From the NCBI GenBank assembly GCA_964469525.1, contig CAYXYU010000001.1:1-64000 (forward strand): 64,000 nt of DNA, written 5' to 3'. Of the stretch, positions 16,651-24,457 are shown one piece after another; the first letter of the stretch is position 1; each line of letters opens with the position of its first letter. The notes under the pieces were generated by a model. It was not told where the DNA came from. It searched no databases and saw nothing but the letters and a program-made list of their open reading frames with translations. A program made the translations under genes and the position numbers. The stretch comes from JABDCD01 sp964469525 (GTDB lineage: Bacteria > Pseudomonadota > Alphaproteobacteria > Rickettsiales > SXRF01).

Positions 16651-17607
16651 ATGAAATACTCTGCGCAGACACAAACCGTTCCTGTCATGGACGATCCCGC
16701 AAGCAGTACATCGCCGACCTCCGCGTCGTCGGAAGAGGACCGATCGGGCGGAGAGGGGCGGCCTGCGCTGCTTGAGCGCCTGCGCAGCTGGCTGCGTCAT
16801 AAGCTGTTTCAGAGCGGCGAAACCTCTCTCAAGGAAGTGCTGGAAGAAGTCATCGAAGAACACGGCGACCAGATCGAAGGCCATCTGGCGCCGGAAGAAA
16901 AGGTGATGCTGCACAATGTCCTGTCCTTCAGCGACATCCGTGTCAGCGATATCATGGTGCCGCGGACCGATATTGCTGCCATTCCGAGCGATATCACGCT
17001 GGAAGAGCTGAAGCAGCATATTATCGATCAGCGCCACACCCGCATGCCGGTCTATGAGGGCACGCTCGATCATGTGCTGGGCTTCATCCACCTGAAGGAC
17101 CTGCTGCCGATGCTGTCGGGCGACGCGCCGTTTTCCATGAAAAGCGTGCTGCGGCCGCTGCTCTTCGTGCCGCCATCGATGCGTATCATCGACCTGTTGG
17201 TCAAGATGCGCCATGTCGGCAGCCATATGGCGATTGTCGTTGACGAGTATGGCGGCACTGACGGGCTGGTGACCATGGAGGACCTGTTTGAAGAGATTGT
17301 CGGCGACATTCAGGATGAGCATGACGAGGATGAGGAACAGCAGGACCGTATCCTGCGCGTTAACGATACCACCTACGAAGTCAGCGCCCGCATCCGCATC
17401 GATGCGCTGGAACAGCAGCTGGGGCTTAACCTGGTAACGGAGGAGCGGGAAGATGAGTTCGATACGCTGGGCGGACTGATTTTTTTCCAGCTGGGCCGCG
17501 TTCCGGTGCGCGGCGAGATCGTGCCGCACGTGTCCGGCATACGATTCGAGATCGTGGATGCCGATCCACGCCGCATCCGCAAGGTACGCATCATCACCTC
17601 GCGATGA
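16651..17607 (+). CDS. corC: CorC/HlyC-type transporter-associated CBS protein
   Basis: This is a 318-residue soluble protein with an acidic Ser-rich N-terminus, then VMVPRTDIAAIP, two CBS domains (about residues 90-215, with ITLEELKQHIIDQRHTRMPV and LVKMRHVGSHMAIVVDEYGG), and a C-terminal CorC_HlyC domain (IRIDALEQQLGLNL, then DTLGGLIFFQLGRVPVRGE). CorC modulates magnesium and cobalt efflux. In alphaproteobacteria the gene regularly lies between ybeY and lnt, as here. It lacks the DUF21 membrane domain of full-length relatives. Confidence 0.93.
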   Translation: MKYSAQTQTVPVMDDPASSTSPTSASSEEDRSGGEGRPALLERLRSWLRHKLFQSGETSLKEVLEEVIEEHGDQIEGHLAPEEKVMLHNVLSFSDIRVSDIMVPRTDIAAIPSDITLEELKQHIIDQRHTRMPVYEGTLDHVLGFIHLKDLLPMLSGDAPFSMKSVLRPLLFVPPSMRIIDLLVKMRHVGSHMAIVVDEYGGTDGLVTMEDLFEEIVGDIQDEHDEDEEQQDRILRVNDTTYEVSARIRIDALEQQLGLNLVTEEREDEFDTLGGLIFFQLGRVPVRGEIVPHVSGIRFEIVDADPRRIRKVRIITSR

Positions 17608-17619
17608 AGGGAGATAACT

Positions 17620-17700
17620 GGATTATTGGATGATTAGATGATTAAGTATAAGGCTATGTCAGTCATTCGGCGACTTAATCATCTAATCATCCAATTATCC
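17620..17700. repeat. Degenerate-word inverted repeat at the lnt start
   Basis: Arm 17620-17647 and arm 17673-17700 are reverse complements over 28 bp with one mismatch. Each arm is built from the words GGATTATT, GGATGATT, AGATGATT. All three candidate ATG codons of lnt (17629, 17638, 17656) lie in this element. It has the same architecture as the elements at dapA, trmB and dnaX but different sequence. Confidence 0.85.
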
Positions 17701-19215
17701 GATTATCCGCAAAAACTTGCCGGCTGGCGCCGCAACGTGACGGCGTTCCTGTTGGGCGTGCTGGCGACATTAACGCTGGCGCCGTTCTATCTTTTCCTGT
17801 TGCTGATTCCTGCCTTTGGCGGCTTGTTGCTGTTGCTTGACGGCGCATCCACCCCTAGGCGTGCATTCCTTGACGGCTGGTGGTGGGGCTGGGGCTTTTA
17901 TATGAGCGGGCTCTACTGGTTCTGCATCGCGCTGCTGACCGAGCCGGAGAAATTCGCCTGGCTGATCCCCTTCGCGTTGCTCGGCCTGACCGGCGTCATC
18001 GCGATCTACAGCGGCGTTGCCTGCTGGCTGACGGCATGGACAAAAACGCGCGGACTGACCCGGATTATCGTTTTCAGCACTATCTGGACCGTGGTCGAAT
18101 ATGCGCGGGGGCACCTGTTCACCGGGTTTCCATGGAATCTGCCCGGTTACGTGTTTGGATTTTCAGACGCTACGCTGCAGCTGGCGTCGCTGGTCGGTGC
18201 CTACGGACTCACCTTCTTCGCCGTGCTGCTGGGCGCCTCCTTTGCCGGTATTTCGAAAAAACGCGGTGTGATAGTTGTGGCTGCGGTATGGAGCATTTTC
18301 ATCATAGGGGCGATCTGGGGCAAATTACGTCTGCCGGAGCCGTACATCGTCAACAATGCGGAGGGCGTCAGGCTGCGGCTGGTGCAGGCGGCCATCCAGC
18401 AGCATCATAAATGGGATCCAAGACTGAGGATGCAGGGATTGCAGGAACATGTGCGCCTTACCCAATCGCCGGGGCTGGAAAATGTCACGCATGTCATCTG
18501 GCCGGAAACGGCCGTGCCGTATACGCTGCGCCCGGATACGCCGCTGGCGCGCATGCTGGGCAGCGCGGTGCCGGAAGACACAATGCTCATCACCGGCACG
18601 CTGCGAGCCGAAGGCGAGGGGCTCAGTATATGGAACAGCCTGGCGGCGCTCGATCATCAGGGAAACATCGTCGGCAGCTACGATAAGGTCAAGCTGGTGC
18701 CGTTCGGCGAGTTTCTGCCGTTTCGCGCGCTGATTCCGGCATCGTGGCTGACCCCCGTTGGCGACACGGATTTTTCCAGTGGCCCACAGGCGCAGACATT
18801 TCAATGGCCATCACTGCCGCCGATGATGCCGCTAATATGTTACGAAGCGATTTTTCCTGAATGGGGATTGGACGCCAGTCCCAGGCCACAATGGTTGCTC
18901 AACCTGACCAACGATGCCTGGTTCGGCATCAGTTCTGGTCCATACCAGCATTTCGCCATGGCGCGCATGCGGGCAGCGGAGCAGGGAGTGCCGCTGGTGC
19001 GCGTGGCCAATACCGGCATCACCGCGGTGGTTGACGGCTACGGTCGTGTCGTTGCCTCGCTGGGGCTTGGCGAGCAGGGGGTTCTCGACAGTTCGCTTCC
19101 GCAGGCGCGGAGGGAGGAAACTACCTATGCGAGATATAATAACAGGTTTTTGCAATTATTAATAATTTTTAGCCTACTGTTAGCAGTCTGGCAACGAATA
19201 AGGCAAAAAAATTAA
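17656..19215 (+). CDS. lnt: Apolipoprotein N-acyltransferase
   Basis: Lnt adds the third acyl chain to lipoproteins at the periplasmic face of the inner membrane. About six hydrophobic segments come first (VTAFLLGVLATLTLAPFYLF onward). A nitrilase-like domain follows with the Glu-Lys-Cys set in WPETAVPY near residue 285, KVKLVPFGEFLPF near 345 and ICYEAIFPEW near 395, and then a last membrane helix. ATG 17656 follows a weak AAGG; ATG 17638 is an alternative. The first 15-20 residues (MSVIRRLNHLIIQL) are encoded by the inverted repeat, so the native N-terminus has been replaced or extended. Confidence 0.93.
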   Translation: MSVIRRLNHLIIQLSDYPQKLAGWRRNVTAFLLGVLATLTLAPFYLFLLLIPAFGGLLLLLDGASTPRRAFLDGWWWGWGFYMSGLYWFCIALLTEPEKFAWLIPFALLGLTGVIAIYSGVACWLTAWTKTRGLTRIIVFSTIWTVVEYARGHLFTGFPWNLPGYVFGFSDATLQLASLVGAYGLTFFAVLLGASFAGISKKRGVIVVAAVWSIFIIGAIWGKLRLPEPYIVNNAEGVRLRLVQAAIQQHHKWDPRLRMQGLQEHVRLTQSPGLENVTHVIWPETAVPYTLRPDTPLARMLGSAVPEDTMLITGTLRAEGEGLSIWNSLAALDHQGNIVGSYDKVKLVPFGEFLPFRALIPASWLTPVGDTDFSSGPQAQTFQWPSLPPMMPLICYEAIFPEWGLDASPRPQWLLNLTNDAWFGISSGPYQHFAMARMRAAEQGVPLVRVANTGITAVVDGYGRVVASLGLGEQGVLDSSLPQARREETTYARYNNRFLQLLIIFSLLLAVWQRIRQKN

Positions 19216-19289
19216 TAAATTTCGCTTGCAAGTTGTATGATTTAAGGAAAGAGTGGAAGTGTAATATTGCTTAACGACAGGAACACCAT

Positions 19290-19730
19290 ATGAGCAAGCA
19301 TAGCGCTGCACCGAAGCGGCAAATCTTATCGAAGCAGGATGTTGATATCCATGTCGGCAAGCGTCTACGTGATCGGCGCACCATGCTGGGTCTTTCACAG
19401 GAGGCGGTGGCCAGGGCGGTCGGCATTACCTTTCAGCAGGTGCAGAAATACGAAAAGGGCGCCAATGCGATGAACGCGAGCCGTCTGTATGAATTCGCCC
19501 AGTTCATGCGGGTGGAAGTGGCCTATTTCTTCGACGGCCTGGAAGCCAGTGAAAGTGAAGATCGCGGCTTTACCGAAGGTAAGGGCGAAACGTTCGATCA
19601 TGGGGGTGTTTCGGAACGGGAATCGCTGGAGATGATGAAGGCCTTCAAGCGGATTAAGGTGCAGGCCATACGCAAAAGGCTGGCCGACCTGGTGCGCGCC
19701 ATCGCCGACAACAGGCTGATTATGGAATAG
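19290..19730 (+). CDS. XRE-family transcriptional regulator
   Basis: This is a 146-residue protein with one helix-turn-helix near residues 30-85 (VGKRLRDRRTMLGLSQEAVARAVGITFQQVQKYEKGANAM). The typical alphaproteobacterial follow-up FAQFMRVEVAYFFDGL comes next, and then a C-terminal helical region (MMKAFKRIKVQAIRKRLADLVRAI). Its place between lnt and metK is conserved in alphaproteobacteria, so it may sense or regulate methionine or SAM metabolism, but that is inference. A second, related XRE gene lies in the quorum-sensing module at 56854. Confidence 0.92.
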   Translation: MSKHSAAPKRQILSKQDVDIHVGKRLRDRRTMLGLSQEAVARAVGITFQQVQKYEKGANAMNASRLYEFAQFMRVEVAYFFDGLEASESEDRGFTEGKGETFDHGGVSERESLEMMKAFKRIKVQAIRKRLADLVRAIADNRLIME

Positions 19731-19861
19731 CGCCAGCAACGGGCGCTTGACATGCCCTAGGGATTCTATAGGTTCTGGCAGTATAGGTGGGGATTTGGTA
19801 CAGCTTGCCGCCACCTGGAAACCATCGGTTTCCACTAATCATGGTCTAAGCTATCCGGACA

Positions 19862-19939
19862 TGCGCTTGCGCGCATCCTGATATTGCCAATCCCCGATAT
19901 TGTATTGTAATGGCACTGAAGGCTGCTCGCCTTCAGTGT
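19862..19939 (+). promoter_or_regulatory. metK: Hairpin leader upstream of metK
   Basis: The 226 bp between the regulator gene and metK hold several stable stems. TGGAAACC/GGTTTCCA lies just upstream near 19816-19834. GGACATGCGC/CGCGCATCC lies near 19857-19878. Closest to the gene is a perfect 10-bp stem CACTGAAGGC/GCCTTCAGTG near 19914-19938, which ends shortly before the AGGGAGA ribosome site. They suggest RNA-level control of SAM synthetase. The layout does not match the SAM-II or SAM/SAH riboswitch consensus as I remember them. Confidence 0.4.
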
Positions 19940-19956
19940 GCTTATAGGGAGAATCT

Positions 19957-21180
19957 ATGTCCGATCAGTTCCATGCCGGCAGGAGCAGCTACGTCTTTAC
20001 CAGCGAATCGGTGGCCGAAGGTCATCCCGATAAGGTTTGCGACCAGATTTCCGACGCCATCGTCGATGCGTTTCTTTCGGTGAATCCCGAGGCGCGCGCC
20101 GCCGTCGAGACGCTGGCTACCACCAACCAGATCGTTATCGCCGGCGAAACGCGCGGGGTCGAATCCATTACTTTCGAGCAGATTGAAAAAATTGTGCGCG
20201 ACAAGGTACGCCATATCGGCTACGAGCAGGAGGGCTTCCACGCCGATAACGCGCATATCAATATCCTCCTGCATAACCAGTCCGCCGACATTGCCATGGG
20301 CGTCGATGCCAACGGCGAGAAGGACGAGGGGGCTGGTGACCAGGGCATCATGTTCGGTTTTGCCTGCAATGAGACCAAGGCACTGATGCCGGCGCCCATC
20401 CAGCTTGCGAACCGTATCTTACTGGATTTATCAAAGGCGCGTCATTCCGGCGAGGCGAAAGGGCTTGGCCCCGACGCCAAGAGCCAGGTGTCGCTTTTGT
20501 ACGAGGACGGGCGGCCGGTGAAGGCCACCTCCATCGTTGTCTCGACGCAGCACGCGGCGGGGCTGAACCAGAAGCAGGTGCGCGAGCTGGTGCGGCCTTA
20601 TGTCGTGGGCGCACTGCCGAAAGGCTGGATGTGCGACGAGGACGAATTCTATGTCAACCCGACCGGGCAGTTCATCATCGGCGGGCCGGACGGGGATGCA
20701 GGCCTCACGGGCCGCAAGATCATCGTCGATACGTATGGCGGCGCGGCGCCGCACGGCGGCGGGGCCTTCTCCGGCAAGGACCCAACCAAGGTTGACCGCT
20801 CGGCGGCCTACATGGCGCGATACCTCGCTAAGAACGTGGTGGCGGCGGGACTGGCCGACCGTTGCACCATCCAGCTATCATACGCCATCGGGGTATCCAA
20901 GCCGATCTCCTTTTATGTCAGCACCGGCGGTACCGGCACGGTGGACGAGGCGCGGCTGGAGAAGCTGCTGCAGGAGCTGGTGGATTTGAGTCCGCGTGGT
21001 ATCCGCCACCACCTGAAGCTCAATCGCCCGATCTACGCTCGCACCGCCGCCTACGGCCATTTCGGACGCGAGCCGGACGGGACCGGCGGATTCTCCTGGG
21101 AGAAGGCCGACCTGGTTAACCAGCTTCAGGATCATTTCAATGTCCGCAAATCCGAACGCATCAAGGAAAGCGTCTTCTAG
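19957..21180 (+). CDS. metK: S-adenosylmethionine synthetase
   Basis: MetK makes SAM from methionine and ATP. The 407-residue product shows FTSESVAEGHPDKVCDQISDA near residue 10 (catalytic His, Mg site), GAGDQGIMFGFA near 125, and the GGGAFSGKDPTKVDRS loop near 266. A strong AGGGAGA ribosome site precedes the ATG. The gene is the methyl-donor supplier for many enzymes here (BioA, BioC, BioB, MiaB, QueE, TrmB and the DNA methyltransferase). trmB follows across a strong inverted repeat. Confidence 0.97.
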   Translation: MSDQFHAGRSSYVFTSESVAEGHPDKVCDQISDAIVDAFLSVNPEARAAVETLATTNQIVIAGETRGVESITFEQIEKIVRDKVRHIGYEQEGFHADNAHINILLHNQSADIAMGVDANGEKDEGAGDQGIMFGFACNETKALMPAPIQLANRILLDLSKARHSGEAKGLGPDAKSQVSLLYEDGRPVKATSIVVSTQHAAGLNQKQVRELVRPYVVGALPKGWMCDEDEFYVNPTGQFIIGGPDGDAGLTGRKIIVDTYGGAAPHGGGAFSGKDPTKVDRSAAYMARYLAKNVVAAGLADRCTIQLSYAIGVSKPISFYVSTGGTGTVDEARLEKLLQELVDLSPRGIRHHLKLNRPIYARTAAYGHFGREPDGTGGFSWEKADLVNQLQDHFNVRKSERIKESVF

Positions 21181-21183
21181 ATT

Positions 21184-21276
21184 TTCTCTCGCCTCCCATT
21201 GGGGGAGAGGGTTAGGGTGAGGGGGGTATGTCAAAGGAACCCTCACCCCAACCCTCCCCCTTACTCAGGGAGAGGG
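21184..21276. repeat. Inverted type-B repeats with the trmB start codon in the loop
   Basis: The arm ending GGGTTAGGGTGAGGGG (to about 21224) is complementary to CCCTCACCCCAACCCTCCC (from 21240). The short loop between them holds the trmB ATG at 21228. Smaller hairpins exist within each half. The right arm is translated as SPQPSPLLRERE of TrmB. Confidence 0.8.
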
Positions 21277-21986
21277 AGCAATTGCTGGCCTCCTTCGGCC
21301 GGCGGCGCGGCCGCCGCCTGCGTCCCGGACGCCAGGCGCTGGTGGATACGCTGCTGCCGGAGCTCCAGCTGACGCTGAAGGAGATGGAGAGATGGAGAGG
21401 TGGAGATGTGGAGAAAATGTTTTCCGCTCTCTTTCCCCACATCCCTGCATCCCCACATCCCCAACTTTTCCTTGAGATCGGCTTCGGGGGCGGCGAGCAT
21501 CTGACGCATCAGGCGCTGCAATACCCCCGGGCGGGTATTATCGGTTGCGAGCCCTATATCAACGGCATCGCCCGGCTGCTGGCGCGTATCCAGGAAAATA
21601 ACCTTCGCAATATCCGCATCTACAATAATGATGCGCGGCATCTTACGGGTTGCCTGCCCGATACCAGCCTTTCGCGGGTGTTCATTCTCTATCCCGACCC
21701 GTGGCCGAAGGCGCGGCATCGCCGCCGCCGGCTGGTGGCGACGCCGTTTTTGGACGAACTGGCACGCATTATGAAACCGGGCGCCGAGCTGCGGCTGGCC
21801 ACCGACGACGCGGATTACGCGACCTGGATGCTGGAGCACGCGCTGTCCCACCCGGCCTTCACCTGGCAGGCGAAAAGCTGCGATGACTGGCTAAAGCCAT
21901 GGAATGACTGGATTTCGACGCGCTACGAGCAGAAGGCGCTCAAGGCGGGGAGACAACCAACTTATTTAAGTCTTACTAGAGTTTAA
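21228..21986 (+). CDS. trmB: tRNA (guanine-N7-)-methyltransferase
   Basis: TrmB makes m7G46 in the tRNA variable loop with SAM. Family features are FGRRRGRRLRPGRQ near residue 23, the SAM loop LFLEIGFGGGEHLTH near 80, FILYPDPWPKARHRRRRL near 145, and the C-terminal ISTRYEQKALKAGR. Two stretches are repeat DNA read in frame: residues about 4-17 (type-B palindrome) and about 50-78 (a degenerate-word inverted repeat between TLLPELQLTL and the SAM loop). Without them the protein would have normal family length. Both insertions lie outside the catalytic core, so activity is probably kept. Confidence 0.92.
   Translation: MSKEPSPQPSPLLREREQLLASFGRRRGRRLRPGRQALVDTLLPELQLTLKEMERWRGGDVEKMFSALFPHIPASPHPQLFLEIGFGGGEHLTHQALQYPRAGIIGCEPYINGIARLLARIQENNLRNIRIYNNDARHLTGCLPDTSLSRVFILYPDPWPKARHRRRRLVATPFLDELARIMKPGAELRLATDDADYATWMLEHALSHPAFTWQAKSCDDWLKPWNDWISTRYEQKALKAGRQPTYLSLTRV
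21380..21464. repeat. Degenerate-word inverted repeat inside trmB
   Basis: The left arm repeats GGAGATGGAGAGATGGAGAGG and the right arm repeats CCCCACATCCCTGCATCCCC; they pair with many G-U type positions. It is translated in frame as the linker KEMERWRGGDVEKMFSALFP and following residues. Confidence 0.75.
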
Positions 21987-22038
21987 AATGCCAAATAAGG
22001 CTTAAACCTATTTTAATTCAGTCAGACTATCATAGGAC

Positions 22039-22983
22039 ATGACCAAAATTCTGAGCCTAAATCTTGTGGATTACCTGAATGGGCTATTAGCCCAAGATCG
22101 TGGCGTTGCCATTGGTGACGATCACATGGAGATACAAGATAAACTTTGGTTAGCCGAACATCTGCATGAAATTAATGCTGATGTTGTTTTTCTTGAGCAA
22201 GATCGTTACCAGCAAATCGATAATCAACGTCCAATGCAAAGTAGTCAGCAGCCTAAAATAGATGCGCAGGCGATTATAGATAATTATCTGTCCCATCCCG
22301 ACGATAGTGATGCGCGTGCAAACGCGAGGAAATGCGTGGTGAATTATCATCACGAAGATGAGGGTGACTCATACTTTCAAATTATAGAGGCCGCAGCCCG
22401 CACTGGAAAAAGAGTAGTGCTTATAAACATTGCAGGCGATATAAAAGAGCGCAATGATTTCATGGAAATAAACATTCGTGACAATACGGGCAATGATAAG
22501 AAATATTTGATTCTGGTAGGACATGGTCATATCGGGGAGCGGGGAATAGGAGATGTAGATCGATCCCTTAGCAAAAGATTAGGCATTAAAAGTATTGTAT
22601 GTACCCGGGAGTGGGATCCTCAGGTTGCAAATAATCCTGAGATACCTCTTCCACAGTTCTGCGTATTCAAAGGAGCGGGCGGCAGTAATTTTGATGCGGC
22701 GTTTAATTTATATGCGTATACCCCACGACCTAAGAAGGAAATGCCTTTATCTCCTATGGTCGTAGAGAAACCCATCGAACATGCGCATCCTAAATCCATG
22801 CTGGAAGTACGTGCTGGTGAATATGACGAGGCAGCGAATGCTATAGCTAAAATAGCCTCCATTCTGCAAAAAAAGGAAGGTGCGGCGCCCCATGTTGAGC
22901 AGCTGCAAAAAATCAAAGAACGACTTGCCGAAGCGAAACAGAATGATCCGCTGGTTCCCAAAAGTCCTTCTCGCGGTGGTTAA
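22039..22983 (+). CDS. Orphan protein, possible TIKI/ChaN/EreA-like fold
   Basis: The 314-residue product has no close family that I recognise. The order GDDHMEIQDKLWLAEHL, ADVVFLEQDR (residues 25-56), then ERNDFMEINIRDN and KYLILVGHGHIGERG (near residues 145-178) resembles the His/Glu/Arg/GxxH pattern of the TIKI superfamily. That superfamily includes ChaN-like and erythromycin-esterase-like proteins and domains of some effectors. It has no signal peptide or membrane span. A Gln/Lys-rich helical tail ends LVPKSPSRGG. Composition is much more AT-rich than the neighbours, which points to horizontal acquisition between trmB and metZ. The function is unknown and the fold assignment is tentative. 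Confidence 0.75.
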   Translation: MTKILSLNLVDYLNGLLAQDRGVAIGDDHMEIQDKLWLAEHLHEINADVVFLEQDRYQQIDNQRPMQSSQQPKIDAQAIIDNYLSHPDDSDARANARKCVVNYHHEDEGDSYFQIIEAAARTGKRVVLINIAGDIKERNDFMEINIRDNTGNDKKYLILVGHGHIGERGIGDVDRSLSKRLGIKSIVCTREWDPQVANNPEIPLPQFCVFKGAGGSNFDAAFNLYAYTPRPKKEMPLSPMVVEKPIEHAHPKSMLEVRAGEYDEAANAIAKIASILQKKEGAAPHVEQLQKIKERLAEAKQNDPLVPKSPSRGG

Positions 22984-23176
22984 GTTATACTATCCGTTTT
23001 GTTATCTCTCTCTATTGTTAAAAGCTGGGCGCGCCCATACAGGTTTTACGTTAAGGTTGCCACGTGAGGTTGGTATCGCCGAAGCTTCCTTGCCGCATCC
23101 GGATTCCTGCATCCCTCCGCGGTCTGGTGTCATGCATGACAGGCTCATTGTGCATGGAAAACCATGCCCCGGAAGA

Positions 23177-23208
23177 GAAAAAACACCGGACCCCGCCATG
23201 CGGAGGGG
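23177..23208 (-). terminator. Possible terminator after metZ
   Basis: On the minus strand, just after the metZ stop, CCCC-TC-CGC pairs with GCG-GGG around an ATG loop, and a TTTTTT run follows about seven bases later. The gap before the T-run makes this a moderate candidate. Confidence 0.4.
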
Positions 23209-23210
23209 AT

Positions 23211-24407
23211 TTAAACTGCCTTCAACCCCGCCTCGATGTCCTTCTTTAAATCGGCGATATCCTCGATGCCGACCGACAGGCGCAGCAGATCGTCCGAGAG
23301 GCCGAGTTTCCGGCGTTCTGCCGCCGGGATGCTGGCATGCGTCGTCGAGGCGGGGTGGGTGATGAGGCTCTTGGTGTTGCCGAGATTGTTCGAGATATCG
23401 ATCACCGACAGCGCGTTCATGAAGCGGAAGGCCGCCTTCTTGCCGCCTTTCAGCTCGAAGGCGATCATGGGGCCGCCGCGCGTCATCTGCTTTCTTGCCA
23501 GCGCGTGTTGCGGATGCCGCTTCGAGCCGGGGTAATAGAGGCGCGCCACCTGCGGATGCGCTTCCAGCAGTTTGGCCAACGCCTCGGCATTATCGCAATG
23601 CCGATCGACACGCAGGTGCAGCGTCTCGAGGCTTTTCAGCAGCAGCCAGGCGTTGAACGGGCTCATATGCGGGCCGGTATGACGCACGAAAGGCAACGCC
23701 ACCTCATCGATGAATTTGCGTCTGCTTAAGATAGCGCCGCCGAAGGAACGGCCCTGGCCGTCGATATGCTTGGTGGTGGAATAGATCACGCTGTCGGCGC
23801 CGAGTTCGAGCGGGCGCTGCAGCAGCGGCGTGGCGAACACGTTATCGACGATCAGATGCGCGCCGGCTGCCTTGCAGAGTTGGGCGACGGCGGCGATATC
23901 GATCAGCTCCAGCGTCGGGTTGGCGGGCGTTTCGATAAAAACGCAACGCGTCTTTTTCGTAATCGCTTTTTTCCATGCGGACAGATCGCCGCCCTCGACC
24001 AGCGTATGTGTGATGCCGAAGCGCGGCAGGATTTCGGTGATGATGTAATGACAGGAGGAAAACAGCATCTTGCTCGCCGCCACGTGGTCGCCGTGCTTAA
24101 GCTGGCACAGCATGGCAGCGAAAACCGCCGCCATGCCGGAGGCGGTCACGATGCAGGCTTCCGCGCCTTCCATCAGGGCCAGGCGCTCCTCCAGCATGGA
24201 GAGGTTGGGGTGCGAGTAGCGGCCATATTTAAAGCCGTCGCGCTTCCCGGCGAACAGCGCCTCGCTTTCTTCCGCCGTTGCGAAACTATAGGAGGAGTTG
24301 AGGAACAGAGCCTCCGAGGTTTCCCCGAACGGGCTTTGCAGCCGCCCGCCGCGCACGAGCCGGGTGGCGAGGCCCCAATTTGCAGGATTTTGCTTCTTTT
24401 TCTTCAT
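23211..24407 (-). CDS. metZ: O-succinylhomoserine sulfhydrylase
   Basis: MetZ is a PLP enzyme of the Cys/Met-metabolism family that makes homocysteine from O-succinylhomoserine and sulfide. The 398-residue product shows SYSFATAEESEALFAG near residue 40, YGRYSHPNLSMLEERLALMEGAEA near 66, and the PLP-lysine segment YSTTKHIDGQGRSFGG near 210. It ends with the substrate-recognition part LITHPASTTHASIP and the typical LSVGIEDIADLKKDIEAGL. metB, metC and metY are related, but the TGASGMAA-type turn and the GQGR after the lysine fit metZ best. queE starts divergently 50 bp away. Confidence 0.9.
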   Translation of the reverse strand: MKKKKQNPANWGLATRLVRGGRLQSPFGETSEALFLNSSYSFATAEESEALFAGKRDGFKYGRYSHPNLSMLEERLALMEGAEACIVTASGMAAVFAAMLCQLKHGDHVAASKMLFSSCHYIITEILPRFGITHTLVEGGDLSAWKKAITKKTRCVFIETPANPTLELIDIAAVAQLCKAAGAHLIVDNVFATPLLQRPLELGADSVIYSTTKHIDGQGRSFGGAILSRRKFIDEVALPFVRHTGPHMSPFNAWLLLKSLETLHLRVDRHCDNAEALAKLLEAHPQVARLYYPGSKRHPQHALARKQMTRGGPMIAFELKGGKKAAFRFMNALSVIDISNNLGNTKSLITHPASTTHASIPAAERRKLGLSDDLLRLSVGIEDIADLKKDIEAGLKAV

Positions 24408-24457
24408 GTTTTTTCGGTATAATCAGGTTTCGTGAGCATAATGCAGAGGATAGGACC

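Noticed and set aside
19731..19956. SAM-II or SAM/SAH riboswitch before metK
   Set aside because: Position and function fit, but I could not align the conserved pseudoknot and core bases of these classes. It is kept only as an unassigned structured leader.
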